From NCBI GenBank assembly GCA_033675265.1, contig JAUJYZ010000528.1, positions 185,745-249,744 of the forward strand: DNA of 64,000 nucleotides. Direction: 5' to 3'. This document shows positions 11,421 through 19,434 of the stretch, piece by piece (positions within the stretch are counted from its first letter, which is position 1; the number at the start of each line of letters is the position of its first letter). This DNA comes from Actinostola sp. cb2023 (lineage: Eukaryota; Cnidaria; Anthozoa; Actiniaria; Actinostolidae). The notes below the pieces were generated by a model that was not told the origin of the DNA, searched no databases, and saw only the letters and a list, made by a program, of their open reading frames with translations. Position numbers and translations under genes: made by a program.

Positions 11421-11905
11421 ATGTATATACTAAATGGATTTAGAAAGTAAAACACTTTGAAGAAAAACGTGTGATTGTTTTGTGTTTAAAAAACGTGACC
11501 CCTTAATAGTATATATTTTCTTTGTTCTCAAAATGAACAAACGGGAAAAAAAGTGGCCCCCGTGGCCCTCTTTCTTTTGTTCTAAATACAAACGAATGGG
11601 AAAAAATGGCCCCCGTGGCCCCCGTGGCCCTCCCTTGAGATCGTACGATATCTGTATGTACATTTCATTGAGTGATATTCTCTTCTTTGTTTTTAATTTT
11701 TAAATTTAAAAAAAAAAAATTATTTTTTAATTTTGTTATTATTATTTTTTAATTGTACATTTTAAAATATTTTTCTTGTGTGTATTTTAAACGTTAATTT
11801 TTATTTTCATTTTTTTTTTTGTGTGTGTGTGTGTGTTAATTTTTTTTTTTGCTCATGGAGGGAAAGCTTAAAAGAGTGGTGATTTCTAACTTGTATTCAT
11901 TTACG
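11421..11905. other. Spacer between PolB and ATPase with a GC-rich duplication and homopolymers
   Basis: Contains a diverged tandem duplication of about 70 bp (11521-11635) whose units end in GGCCCCCGTGGCCC, then long A/T homopolymer tracts (11700-11850) and a (GT)n run at about 11821-11836. Short ORFs on both strands here are by-products of the repeat. Confidence 0.6.
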
Positions 11906-12743
11906 ATGGTGCAGCGAAAACGAAAAGACTGTCCCATCCCAGGGTGTATTAAAACTCAACTGTTGAGACTAGCCAATCATTTAGCTAAAGTTCACATGCT
12001 CAATTCTGATGAACGTAAACCTTGGTTAGAACGTGTGCGAATTAAACATATAAGCGATCAACAATTCAACAATGACTTAGTGTTCAATCAACCACCGTCT
12101 GCAATGGATGTCTCGTTCAAAAACCCAACCAATATTCAGGTGTGTGGACCAACCTGTTGTGGGAAATCGTATTGGACCGAAAACCTTTTACGACATGCGG
12201 ATGAGCTGTTTACACATCCCATTCATAAGATTGTCTATTGTTATGGAGAATTTCAACCGCGGTTTCTCATCATGGAACGCGAAATTCCAAACCTTCAATT
12301 CATTCAAGGATTTCCAGAGGACATCTATTCTCTCTTTGATAAGACCCCAGGCCTTTTGGTGTTGGACGATCTGATGCGAGAGAGTAGTACAAATGACGCC
12401 ATGATGAACTTAATCACTCGAGGTTGTCATCATCGTAACATTTCAACCATCTTCCTGGTTCAAAACATGTTTAGTGGAAACAAGCACTCCAGAACCATTT
12501 CTCTGAACACCCATTACATCGTGTGTTTTAAAAAACCCCAGAGATTCTTTAGGGGTGTCTACTTTAGCCCGACAAGCCTTTCCTAGAGCTGTTCCCTATG
12601 TGATGGAGAGTTTTGAAGACGCAACCAAACAACCTTACGGTTATTTACTTTTTGATTTACACCCTTCCACACCTGACAACATTAGACTTCGAACCTCCAT
12701 TTTACCGGATGAGCAACAAGTGGCGTACATAAAACGCATATAA
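11906..12743 (+). pseudogene. Polinton packaging ATPase (FtsK/HerA-like), one frameshift
   Basis: Chosen start ATG 11906 (MVQRKRKDCPIPGC), which precedes a degenerate Cys/His finger (CPIPGC...NHLAKVH). Walker A is VCGPTCCGKSYW and Walker B GLLVLDDLM, followed by the conserved RGCHHRNIST-FLVQNMF segment. This is the A32/FtsK-like genome-packaging ATPase of Polintons. At the A6-C4 stretch (12530-12539) the frame shifts by +1 and the C-terminal part (VSTLARQAFPRAVPYVMES) continues to a stop at 12743. About 275 residues in total, normal for the family. Either a one-base insertion or a sequencing error. Confidence 0.88.
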
Positions 12744-12744
12744 A
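12739..12744 (+). promoter_or_regulatory. Possible TATA box for the two small plus-strand genes
   Basis: TATAAA overlapping the ATPase stop codon, 38 bp upstream of ATG 12777. Position is suitable but support is sequence match only. Confidence 0.35.
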
Positions 12745-12776
12745 CTACAACACATGAGAAACTCAATCATTTGATC

Positions 12777-13106
12777 ATGTCTCAGCGGATGAGACACAAC
12801 GCCGATCTTTTACGCGTATTGGCTCGTGCGAATAAAAAACAGAGAAAGGCGATTTTAGAAACGTGTCACATTGACTTAGTGAAGTGTCTTGCGGAAATTT
12901 CACTGAACGTACTTGAAGGAGTGGTACCCATCAGCCCCACACAGAAAAAGAAACTGAAACGTTACAAGTCGCTCTTGAGGTCGTTGGCCGATAAGAAAGT
13001 GTCTTTGAAGACAAAGAAAACTAAGTTGAATCAGAGTGGTGGTAATTTATTGACATTACTCCTGCCTCCTGTACTGTCAGCACTTGGAAGCTTACTTATA
13101 AAATGA
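12777..13106 (+). CDS. Small basic Polinton protein with hydrophobic C-terminus
   Basis: About 109 residues from ATG 12777 (MSQRMRHN). Helical, basic N-terminal two-thirds (QKKKLKRYKSLLRSLADKKV), then a Gly/Leu-rich hydrophobic tail (GGNLLTLLLPPVLSALGSLL) that could insert in a membrane. Intact. Its TGA overlaps the next start codon as ATGA (13103-13106). Such small ORFs recur beside the ATPase in invertebrate Polintons, but I know of no assigned function; a virion or membrane-associated role is inference only. Confidence 0.65.
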   Translation: MSQRMRHNADLLRVLARANKKQRKAILETCHIDLVKCLAEISLNVLEGVVPISPTQKKKLKRYKSLLRSLADKKVSLKTKKTKLNQSGGNLLTLLLPPVLSALGSLLIK

Positions 13107-13889
13107 AGCACAGCCGTAAAATGCTGTTGGTCCCTGAAGAAGTTATGCGTTTGATTCAACAAAAAACAGACCTTCAAACCTCACCGCTGGTGAAGTCAAT
13201 GAGTTCACTCAACCAGCAAATGAACCAAACCCTAACCGATTCCAATGTACCTGATGACATCAAACTTAAAAATCATGAACAATTGTTTAATCGTTACATG
13301 AATCTACAAGAACAACGAGAGAGTTACATCCCCACCGTGAAACTCCACATGGCTTCAATCACACCACAGGGATCCCAACAACCACAGGGATCCCAACAAT
13401 CTGGGGAACAGCAAACTCAACCCATTTCAGATTCTGAAATTTTGACCACAGTTCCTAAAAAGTTTCGAAGTCAGGCTGAAGGCTTGCTGCGCTGGGTGAA
13501 AAAAAACTCCCGAGGCGGTCAAGTGGGATGATAGGGGTGTGGTCTCTTTAGACGGTACCCCCATTCAGGGCTCAAGCATATCGGATTTAGTCAACGACGT
13601 TGTGAGAACACGAAGAGGGTTTTCTCCCACCGGAAGAGATGATTTTACCCGAGTTCTGGCCAAGTTAAACACCCCCCAGGACTTTATACGAAACGAGGGC
13701 AGAAGAAAACTGATGGCTTTGCATAAAATAGAAGATATTCTACCCCCCTCTACACCTTCTTTGCCCACCCTTCAACCCAGTCCTCCCAGTCGACCTAGAA
13801 AACGACTGATTTCTCCCACCTTACAGAGGAGAGGACTGAAGGGCCCCCCTCCAGGAAAGAGGGGTCTGGAATGGATTTCCTATGTTTAA
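13103..13889 (+). pseudogene. Polinton protein of unknown function, frameshifted at an A8 run
   Basis: Starts at ATG 13103 overlapping the upstream stop. The first frame (to 13531) has a helical Gln-rich segment, with a short duplicated PQGSQ motif near 13365-13395, ending ...VPKKFRSQAEGLLRWVKK. The second part, in the +1 frame, contains VVSLDGTPIQGSSISDLVND and TGRDDFTRVLAKLNTPQDFI and ends with a Pro/Arg-rich tail at 13889. The shift lies at eight A residues, 13499-13506. Both halves read as one protein of about 262 residues, because downstream family-like sequence (VKWDDRGVVSLDG) starts immediately after the shift. Function not known. Confidence 0.65.
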
Positions 13890-13904
13890 TTAATTGTAAC
13901 CAAG

Positions 13905-13935
13905 AAACGAATAAAAATGTTTCAAGTGCTTTATT
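13905..13935. terminator. Convergent polyadenylation signals
   Basis: AATAAA on the plus strand near 13910 and AATAAA on the minus strand (ctttatt near 13930) lie about 20 bp apart between the two converging gene blocks. The 3' ends of opposing Polinton transcripts therefore probably overlap. Confidence 0.5.
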
Positions 13936-14394
13936 GTCTCATTTTCTTCATTACAAATTCATAGACCGAGTGGTCGTTGTGCTGTTTGTCTGAACTAAAT
14001 AAGTTTACAGTGGACATCATGCTCACACCACGTGCTCGGTGCATTATATAAAATACACAATATTCCCCACAGACAGCCGTAAAAGGGCTTTGCAATTTTT
14101 TGGGGTTGAAGGTTTTATTTGTACTGTTTTGTTTGAGAAAGTTTACAAAATGTAGACTATAAAATTGAGGTGGGTGTCCGTAACTGTCAAAAAATTCACC
14201 CTGGTGTGGCGAGGTGAAATAAAACGCCACCCAGTGTTGTCTAGGTTTGGTATCTGGGTCTGTGTTGGCAATAAAACTGCAGGGAAAAAAGTCAATGGCG
14301 TAAGGTAGTCTCTGTTTTCAGCAAACACCCCTCCAAACTTTTTCTGGGTCACGGGGTCTTGTTGTATGACGTGTTCTATCTGTTGGGTATTCAT
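13931..14394 (-). pseudogene. PRO: Polinton adenovirus-type cysteine protease, one frameshift
   Basis: Starts at ATG 14394 inside the capsid stop codon (ATGA overlap). The first frame covers MNTQQIEHVIQQ...FGGVFAENRDYL. The rest lies one base out of frame and carries the catalytic layout of adenain/Ulp1-like proteases: His in QHWVAFYF, acidic residue in FFDSYGHPP, and CGEYC with the nucleophilic Cys near the C-terminus. The shift is at about 14300-14310 (apparent one-base loss). About 150 residues. The enzyme would process virion-like proteins. Identity is strong from the C-terminal half; function is lost as read. Confidence 0.82.
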
Positions 14395-15722
14395 GTTGAG
14401 TGGTCGAAGGTCACGTGACGAGAATAGTCAATCTCCACAATTGATTCAAACTCTCCGTAGATAATGAGGTTGACTGCGTTGGGCAGTCCGGTAGTGAACT
14501 GTATTTCCAGAGATACGTTCCCTTTCTGTTTCTGATTGAAGTGATCAGAGGAACCGCAGAGGTCGGGGGTTAAATCAAAAGCCAAAATACCATAGCCTTT
14601 GTTGTAGTCTCCCCGTCCGATGTCGATCCCAGAGTCGGCAAACAGTCTCCCCGTTCCAGAAAACAAGGACTGATAAGCTTCCATGAAATTGGTTTCCTTA
14701 GCTTGTGCTAGTTTTAAGGTGATGGGTTGGAATGGAATCATCTCTCCGTCAATGGTTAGGGTAACAGAATTCGCTTGATTCAATTTAAAATCGAAGGGGT
14801 TCTTTATGTAACTTCCGTTAAAGGAATCAGAGTCCACCATGGCTAGGACCACGCGTTTGGGTACCAGCCCATTAAACAAATCACTCTTATGTATCGATGG
14901 GTTTCCTGAGGGTATCGTGTAGGTTTTGCAGTCTACTCTTCGTATAGGGTATTTGGCATTCGCGCCCTTTTTCAGCTCGTTCAAGTGTTGTAACTGTAGG
15001 GCAGGACTGACTTTCACGGTGCGAACTTTCAATACAGCGTTTTGAATCACAATTTTGTAATTAGGGTTGGTCTCTCCCGACATCAAAGCGAACGCAGGGG
15101 TGTTGGGTGTTAGTTTGATGGTGACGTTGACGTGATTTAGAAGGAGGCGGTCACTGAACAGCATGTCACAGTGTAAACCTCCAAACAAATCCACAATATA
15201 ACTTTTTTGAGTGAACTTGTAGCGCGCTTTGAGTCCTGCGTTGGTTCCAGTCGTAGTACAATCTACACTTTCCATAGCACCTGCTGTGTCTTTGTAGTAA
15301 AGACCCCCGGTTAGAAGGGACTTTTTAGCTGCTGGACCATAGTTTAACAGAGTTTCTAGAATACTTTTGTAACTGTAGGTTCCCGTTGATTGAGTGACTT
15401 GAATTCCGTTGAGAAACAAATCCACTTGTTTGAACAAGCTTTGCAAGAAATTGTTTACGGGTGCCGCTTTTTCTCCATTGTCAAGGTATGTCCCATCAGC
15501 TTTGGTCACTTTCACTTTGAGTAATATCATGGTCTTGGCTAAATCCAAATAATTTTCTGTTCCCACAATTTGAAACTCTATGGGTGCCGTTGCTGAAATA
15601 GCTGACACGGGTTGGTACTCTATCCATTGCCCTTTGTCTAGAACGACTTGAGTCGCTGGTACTGTAAACAAATCTACTTCACTCTTGGTGCAGGGAATGG
15701 AGTGGGGGTGTACAAAGGCCAT
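14391..15722 (-). CDS. MCP: Polinton major capsid protein (double jelly-roll)
   Basis: 443 residues from ATG 15722 (MAFVHPHSIPCTKSEVDLF), one base after the upstream stop codon. Family hallmarks: IEFQIVGTENYLDL, NNFLQSLFKQVDLFLNG, SYKSILETLLNYG, and C-terminal FDLTPDL...GNVSLEIQF...LIIYGEFES. It matches the invertebrate Polinton capsid family (F54H12.2-like), length 430-460. No frame break. It is the third gene of the compact block penton, small basic protein, capsid, protease. The intact frame beside broken neighbours is notable. Confidence 0.9.
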   Translation of the reverse strand: MAFVHPHSIPCTKSEVDLFTVPATQVVLDKGQWIEYQPVSAISATAPIEFQIVGTENYLDLAKTMILLKVKVTKADGTYLDNGEKAAPVNNFLQSLFKQVDLFLNGIQVTQSTGTYSYKSILETLLNYGPAAKKSLLTGGLYYKDTAGAMESVDCTTTGTNAGLKARYKFTQKSYIVDLFGGLHCDMLFSDRLLLNHVNVTIKLTPNTPAFALMSGETNPNYKIVIQNAVLKVRTVKVSPALQLQHLNELKKGANAKYPIRRVDCKTYTIPSGNPSIHKSDLFNGLVPKRVVLAMVDSDSFNGSYIKNPFDFKLNQANSVTLTIDGEMIPFQPITLKLAQAKETNFMEAYQSLFSGTGRLFADSGIDIGRGDYNKGYGILAFDLTPDLCGSSDHFNQKQKGNVSLEIQFTTGLPNAVNLIIYGEFESIVEIDYSRHVTFDHST

Positions 15723-15723
15723 G

Positions 15724-16179
15724 TTAATCTCCAAAAATGTCTTTTTTACTGGCGACTTTAATTCTTTTTACCACACCAACTGTTTGCGGTGCACGACGTT
15801 TTTTCTGAGGAGCTTTTTTAGGTCTTTTCACGTTGCCGGTCTTGAGTGAAATGAGCTTTTGTTGTGGAGCCTTGCGATTTAAACGTTTTGCTCCACTACC
15901 ACTTTGTGGAATGATGTGGTTCAAAGCTTGTCGTTTCATGTTGTTTGCCGTCTGTTGTAGTCTTGCTTGGGCTGAGTCTTTTAAATTATTCCCAGCTAGC
16001 ACATCTTGTGCGATGTTCATTCCAGTATTGAGTGTAGCTTGACCGATTGATTTAGCCCCCTTCTGAAGGAAGGGGAATGCTTTTCTAGCTAATGATTGAA
16101 AAAAGGAACCGAGACCGTAACCTCTTTGAAAATGTCCACCGTGGAACACCATCATCTGTCCTCCTTGTTGTTTTACCAT
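15724..16179 (-). CDS. Polinton small basic virion-like protein (possible pVI/core analogue)
   Basis: 151 residues from ATG 16179, one base downstream of the penton stop. The N-terminus has Gly-rich motifs (VFHGGHFQRGYGLG) that resemble adenovirus-protease cleavage contexts, then a likely amphipathic helix (SFFQSLARKAFPFLQKG). The C-terminal half is strongly basic (RPKKAPQKKRRAPQ, VVKRIK). Intact. Position between penton and capsid and composition suggest a membrane-active or core protein; the functional label is inference. Confidence 0.7.
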   Translation of the reverse strand: MVKQQGGQMMVFHGGHFQRGYGLGSFFQSLARKAFPFLQKGAKSIGQATLNTGMNIAQDVLAGNNLKDSAQARLQQTANNMKRQALNHIIPQSGSGAKRLNRKAPQQKLISLKTGNVKRPKKAPQKKRRAPQTVGVVKRIKVASKKDIFGD

Positions 16180-16180
16180 T

Positions 16181-16934
16181 TTATTGAAAATAGGGCGATT
16201 GACGGAGTCTGAAACTCAATGTGATCACCACGCGTCCACGTTCAAATGATATTTTTTTTCCTGTGTCGTCGGTTATAAGGACTTCTACAATCTCAAAGTC
16301 TCTCGTGGTTAGAGAGAGGTACTGGGGGTTGTCGTAGTTGATCGTGATAATTTCTCCGTCTTTGCCTTGGGCGGGAACGATACGTAGTAGTGGAGCACGA
16401 ATGTCCCCTACAATCTGACTTTCCACTAGATTCAGGTACACATAGAGTGATTGAAGACCGATATTCAAATCACTGACGAAGGGTGCTGTGGTTGTCTTGG
16501 TTATGATAATATCACTGCTGAACCCCAAAATCACTCCCAAGTCGTTTTCAAAACTAAGCTTCTTCCCTATGTCTACTGTAATCGTGACTTTTTGAGATCG
16601 AGTATCCAACTTGAGAGAAATACCAGTGACATCATCATCTTTGATTTCTTTATTGATGGCCTTAACAACCTCTGTTACTGATGTATAATATCCTATTGGT
16701 ATAAGTCCAACCGCCCATCCATTCTTTCCATCGTCGTAATAAAATTTACAGTTTTCAACTCTCTAATATTATACCATGTGTGGGGAAACGTGATGGAGGC
16801 GAGCCCTACTTCCCAATTCCCTGATAAATCCACGTGTCAGGGAGTTTGACTTTATATTCTGCTAGAGTGTTATTGGGAAAAATGGTCATGGAGCTGTTGC
16901 TGGGTAGCGTCATGTAGAACGAACTGACTACCAT
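16181..16934 (-). pseudogene. Polinton minor capsid (penton-like) protein, two frameshifts
   Basis: The C-terminal 142 residues are open (16609-16181: GVILGFSSDIIITKT, VYLNLVESQIVGDIRAPLLRIVP). The N-terminus is found upstream in other frames: start at ATG 16934 with FYMTLPSNSSMTIFPNNTLA, then EVGLASITFPHTWYNIREL in a second frame, then NGWAVGLIPIGYYTSVTEVV in the third. The shifts fall near 16828 and 16720. The whole gives about 250 residues, usual for the single-jelly-roll penton family. It heads the compact minus-strand block and has a TATA box just upstream. Confidence 0.82.
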
Positions 16935-16976
16935 GGTTGGTTGAGGTAAATGAAACCACTTAACACACAACTGAAG

Positions 16977-16982
16977 TTTATA
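16977..16982 (-). promoter_or_regulatory. TATA box at the head of the penton-capsid-protease block
   Basis: TATAAA on the minus strand, 43 bases upstream of ATG 16934. It is the only obvious TATA box I see before this run of four genes, whose internal gaps are 1, 1 and -4 bases. Confidence 0.45.
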
Positions 16983-17024
16983 ATACTTTTATTATTCAAT
17001 TCACCACGGTTGATTACATAACAA

Positions 17025-18099
17025 TCATTTTTCAATGTCACTTTGTAAGACCCAGCTGTTGTATTTTTCTGGGTACCCTAACCACTTGACTAATACTTCA
17101 ACTCGTTTTCCTCGTTTACGTTTTTTCAAAATCTTTTCTATCTTATACACTTCATCTTCTTCCTTTGTCTGGACATGTTGTAATTCTTGCTCATAAAAGG
17201 TTCCTTCTAGCTCATCCCCATCGTACTCTTTTAACTTGTACACTGGTGGGTTTCGAGGAAGACGCTTGGAAACGGTGAAAATTTCCTCACTCCAGTTGGC
17301 TAGATAAACCTTTCTCAAACAACCCTTTGGACTTGGAAATGCGCACCTGATCGCCTAGTTCGAAAGCATATCCCCTCTTCGGGGGTTGGTTGCCATACAA
17401 GGTCATCCAAACCTGTTTTTCATTGTTTTTCGTGACTGAAGCTGGGGTTCTCTGAATACTTCTATGGTAGGAATGGTTGTAGGCCTGAACCAGTTCAGGT
17501 AAAACATCTATATATTTCAGGGTTCCTTTCAGGGTGAAGTATCGATACATTCGCTGTTTTAATGATCTATTGAAACGCTCCACAATGCTGGCTTTTATTT
17601 TTGTGTTATACGTGTGGTACAATTTGATATTCTTTTCTTTTAAAAACGATTGGAATTTTCGATTGGTAAATTCACTTCCACGGTCTGAATGTATTTTCTC
17701 AGGTTGACGACCAGATTCATTTAATATCTGTTGAAACGCATGAATTAGAGTTACACCGGTTTTGTCTTTCAATGGAACGGCCCAGGCATGTTTTGAGAGA
17801 ACGTCAATGCAGCACAGTATGAATCTGTTATTGTTGTTGTATTTCTTGAGAGATTGAACGTCAATCAAATCCAGTTCCCACACGGCGTCCATGGATCCTA
17901 CGATAACTCGGTTTCTACGGAACTGTTTACGCGCTGGTCGGTGGAGTGAATAGACCCGTTGTGTTTTCAACCATTCTCGAACTTGTCTTTTTGTGACTTT
18001 TTTGTTTTGCTTTTTAGCAGCATGGTATAAGGCATCTACGCTTCCGAGGCTGCCTCCTTGGTTTATGTTGTAGTAGAGTTTCTCTAGAAGTTTCTCCAT
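17025..18099 (-). pseudogene. INT: Polinton retroviral-type integrase with chromodomain, one frameshift
   Basis: Start ATG 18099 (MEKLLEKLYYNINQGG). The DDE core has Asp in WELDLIDVQSL, Asp in IHSDRGSEF, and Glu in ASIVERFNRSLKQRMYRYF. Then RTPASVTKNNEKQVWMTLYG, and after a one-base shift near 17305-17320 the C-terminal part YLANWSEEIF. It ends in a chromodomain (EDEVYKIEKILKKRKRGKRV...VKWLGYPEKYNSWV). It would insert the element, the chromodomain presumably guiding target choice. All three catalytic residues are present; only the C-terminal linkage is broken. A minus-strand AATAAA lies just downstream, near 16987. Confidence 0.92.
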
Positions 18100-18217
18100 C
18101 GATTTGAGAATTTTCTATAACCACTTTACCTCCACAACACGCAAGAACACAACGAATTTTACGAAAGATGTTTTGAAGGTTGAAATTGGGAATGGAGCTA
18201 AGGCACCCACAACCCAT
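18014..18217 (-). CDS. Small Cys-rich protein with an N-terminal MGC lipidation motif
   Basis: 67 residues from ATG 18217. Begins MGCGCLSS, a good context for N-myristoylation of Gly2 and palmitoylation of the adjacent Cys, followed by IRCVLACCGGKVVIEN and a basic, Cys-ended tail. It overlaps the integrase start (18099) in another frame, so the real end may be nearer 18100. A TATA box lies about 35 bases upstream. Likely membrane-anchored; no function known to me. Confidence 0.55.
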   Translation of the reverse strand: MGCGCLSSIPNFNLQNIFRKIRCVLACCGGKVVIENSQIDGETSRETLLQHKPRRQPRKRRCLIPCC

Positions 18218-18249
18218 GTCTTTATCCCTTGAAATCAAACACGAGACTG

Positions 18250-18256
18250 ATTTATA
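18250..18256 (-). promoter_or_regulatory. TATA box upstream of the MGC protein and integrase
   Basis: TATAAAT on the minus strand, 33 bases before ATG 18217. A minus-strand AATAAA of the preceding gene lies at about 18273-18278, so terminator and promoter are packed into 30 bp. Confidence 0.45.
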
Positions 18257-18278
18257 GTCTAGAATAACATCCTTTTAT

Positions 18279-18797
18279 TCAGTTTGTCATTAATAATTTA
18301 AATTTATCAAAAGTATCTTGTGACCATGCGCTACTGTTGTGCATGGTGTCACACATCATATTTACAAAGTCAGTAATGATCAGATCATCTTCCCAGGAAT
18401 GCATCATGTCTTGCCAAATGGTAAACACTATGTGGGTGGACATGCCAGGGAAATTTGAAATAAACTCATTCCACTCTGTGGTCATTGGTATACCAACTAA
18501 CTTGGTAAATGGAACACACAGATTGTGTAACATTTCAAGATCGACGTCATTTTTGACATCGTCATAGAAACTGTCGAAGATGTCCTCTTCACTTCTGATA
18601 CAGCATTCATGGTCGCGTTGACTGGGCCAATTCTCATCACAACCCTCACAATGAAACTTATTGAAAATGCTCCTCTGACAGAGTTCAGCATAGAGGTATG
18701 TCAGAACTTTGTATACTCGAACGCACCCAACCTCCTCAACTTCATCGGTGATGGTCATCATCACTTTGTCGTCTACGAGGGAGACGCTTTGCATCAT
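18279..18797 (-). CDS. Polinton-associated protein of unknown function with a possible zinc-binding motif
   Basis: 172 residues from ATG 18797. An N-terminal acidic strand region, then FNKFHCEGCDENWPSQRDHECC, a CxxC...HxCC arrangement that could bind zinc, and an acidic helical C-terminus rich in Met/Trp/Asp. It is inside the right terminal repeat and reads toward the integrase. I do not recognise a named family. Intact frame. Confidence 0.6.
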   Translation of the reverse strand: MMQSVSLVDDKVMMTITDEVEEVGCVRVYKVLTYLYAELCQRSIFNKFHCEGCDENWPSQRDHECCIRSEEDIFDSFYDDVKNDVDLEMLHNLCVPFTKLVGIPMTTEWNEFISNFPGMSTHIVFTIWQDMMHSWEDDLIITDFVNMMCDTMHNSSAWSQDTFDKFKLLMTN

Positions 18798-18891
18798 CTT
18801 CGAACTTGATACGTTCGCGAATGGTCCACAGAGGTCCTTGGTAGAAATCTCGGACCCAACAGTAGATGAGGGGTATGATTGTTAGCAACAT
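18742..18891 (-). CDS. Possible 49-residue ORF with hydrophobic N-terminus overlapping the unknown protein
   Basis: ATG 18891 opens MLLTIIPLIYCWVRDFYQGP, a short hydrophobic segment, then a charged stretch, and stops at 18742-18744. It overlaps the start of the 172-residue ORF in another frame. Two TATA-like sequences lie upstream near 18920-18940. It may be a separate small membrane protein or the displaced N-terminus of the following ORF. Confidence 0.3.
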   Translation of the reverse strand: MLLTIIPLIYCWVRDFYQGPLWTIRERIKFEDDAKRLPRRRQSDDDHHR

Positions 18892-19037
18892 GAACAATTA
18901 TCTCCTTAGAATGTAAACGGTCACAGATTTATACTCTTCTTTATACAGAAATCATGATGTCATGATTCTGCTTTTAGATAATGATCTCATTTTAAGTTAC
19001 ATTATGATGGTGCAATCGTGGAAATGAATTATGAAAC

Positions 19038-19335
19038 GTGCCGACGTCACTTGTTTGTGTCACGAACTGCTGACTCACGGAAAAATGAGGGAATACTGGG
19101 GAAAATAAAAAAAACGTCAGCGAAAAATGTCGTTCTAAAAAATAACCGTGGCATAGCACAAATCCTTAGGCCGGTGCGGCAGACCGAGTAGGATCGTTTT
19201 CAAAATAACTCCAGAGGTGCTCCGGGCTGCTCCGGGCTGCTCCGGGCGGCCCGTGGTCCAGAACTCGGCTGGTATCGGATGGCTCCGGTGTGCTCCGGAG
19301 CGCCCGTGGCGTAGAACTCCCATTTCCCTACTACT
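19038..19335. repeat. Polinton right terminal inverted repeat
   Basis: 298 bp, reverse complement of 6041-6348 with one fewer 10-bp unit and one substitution. Followed directly by the TCCCTG target duplication. Confidence 0.95.
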
Positions 19336-19434
19336 TCCCTGTTCAAAGATTTTGCGCTTAGCCTACCTTCGAGCGATCTCCATGAACAGCTAAACGTAGC
19401 CCACCCTGCTAACCTCCATTCTCTCCACGGTTGA
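19336..19434 (+). pseudogene. Tyrosine recombinase, segment 3 of 3 (C-terminus)
   Basis: After the Polinton the YR frame resumes at codon FKDFALSLPSSDL (19342) and ends at TGA 19432-19434. The first six bases are the duplicated target site. Exact frame continuity across both insertions is the main evidence that segments 1793-2857, 5915-6040 and 19342-19434 were one ORF. Confidence 0.88.

Larger units (their letters stand above)
6041..19335. mobile_element. Polinton/Maverick element, 13.3 kb
   Basis: Flanked by a perfect 6-bp duplication, TCCCTG (6035-6040 and 19336-19341), the length typical of Polintons. It has about 300-bp terminal inverted repeats beginning AGTAGTAGGG. It encodes the Polinton set: protein-primed PolB, FtsK/HerA-like ATPase, adenovirus-type protease, double-jelly-roll capsid, penton-like protein, chromodomain integrase and small virion-like proteins. 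Plus-strand genes (7187-13889) and minus-strand genes (18797-13931) converge at about 13.9 kb. PolB, ATPase, the 13.1-kb protein, protease, penton and integrase are all frame-disrupted; the capsid and two small proteins are open. It sits inside the YR gene of a DIRS-like element. Confidence 0.97.
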
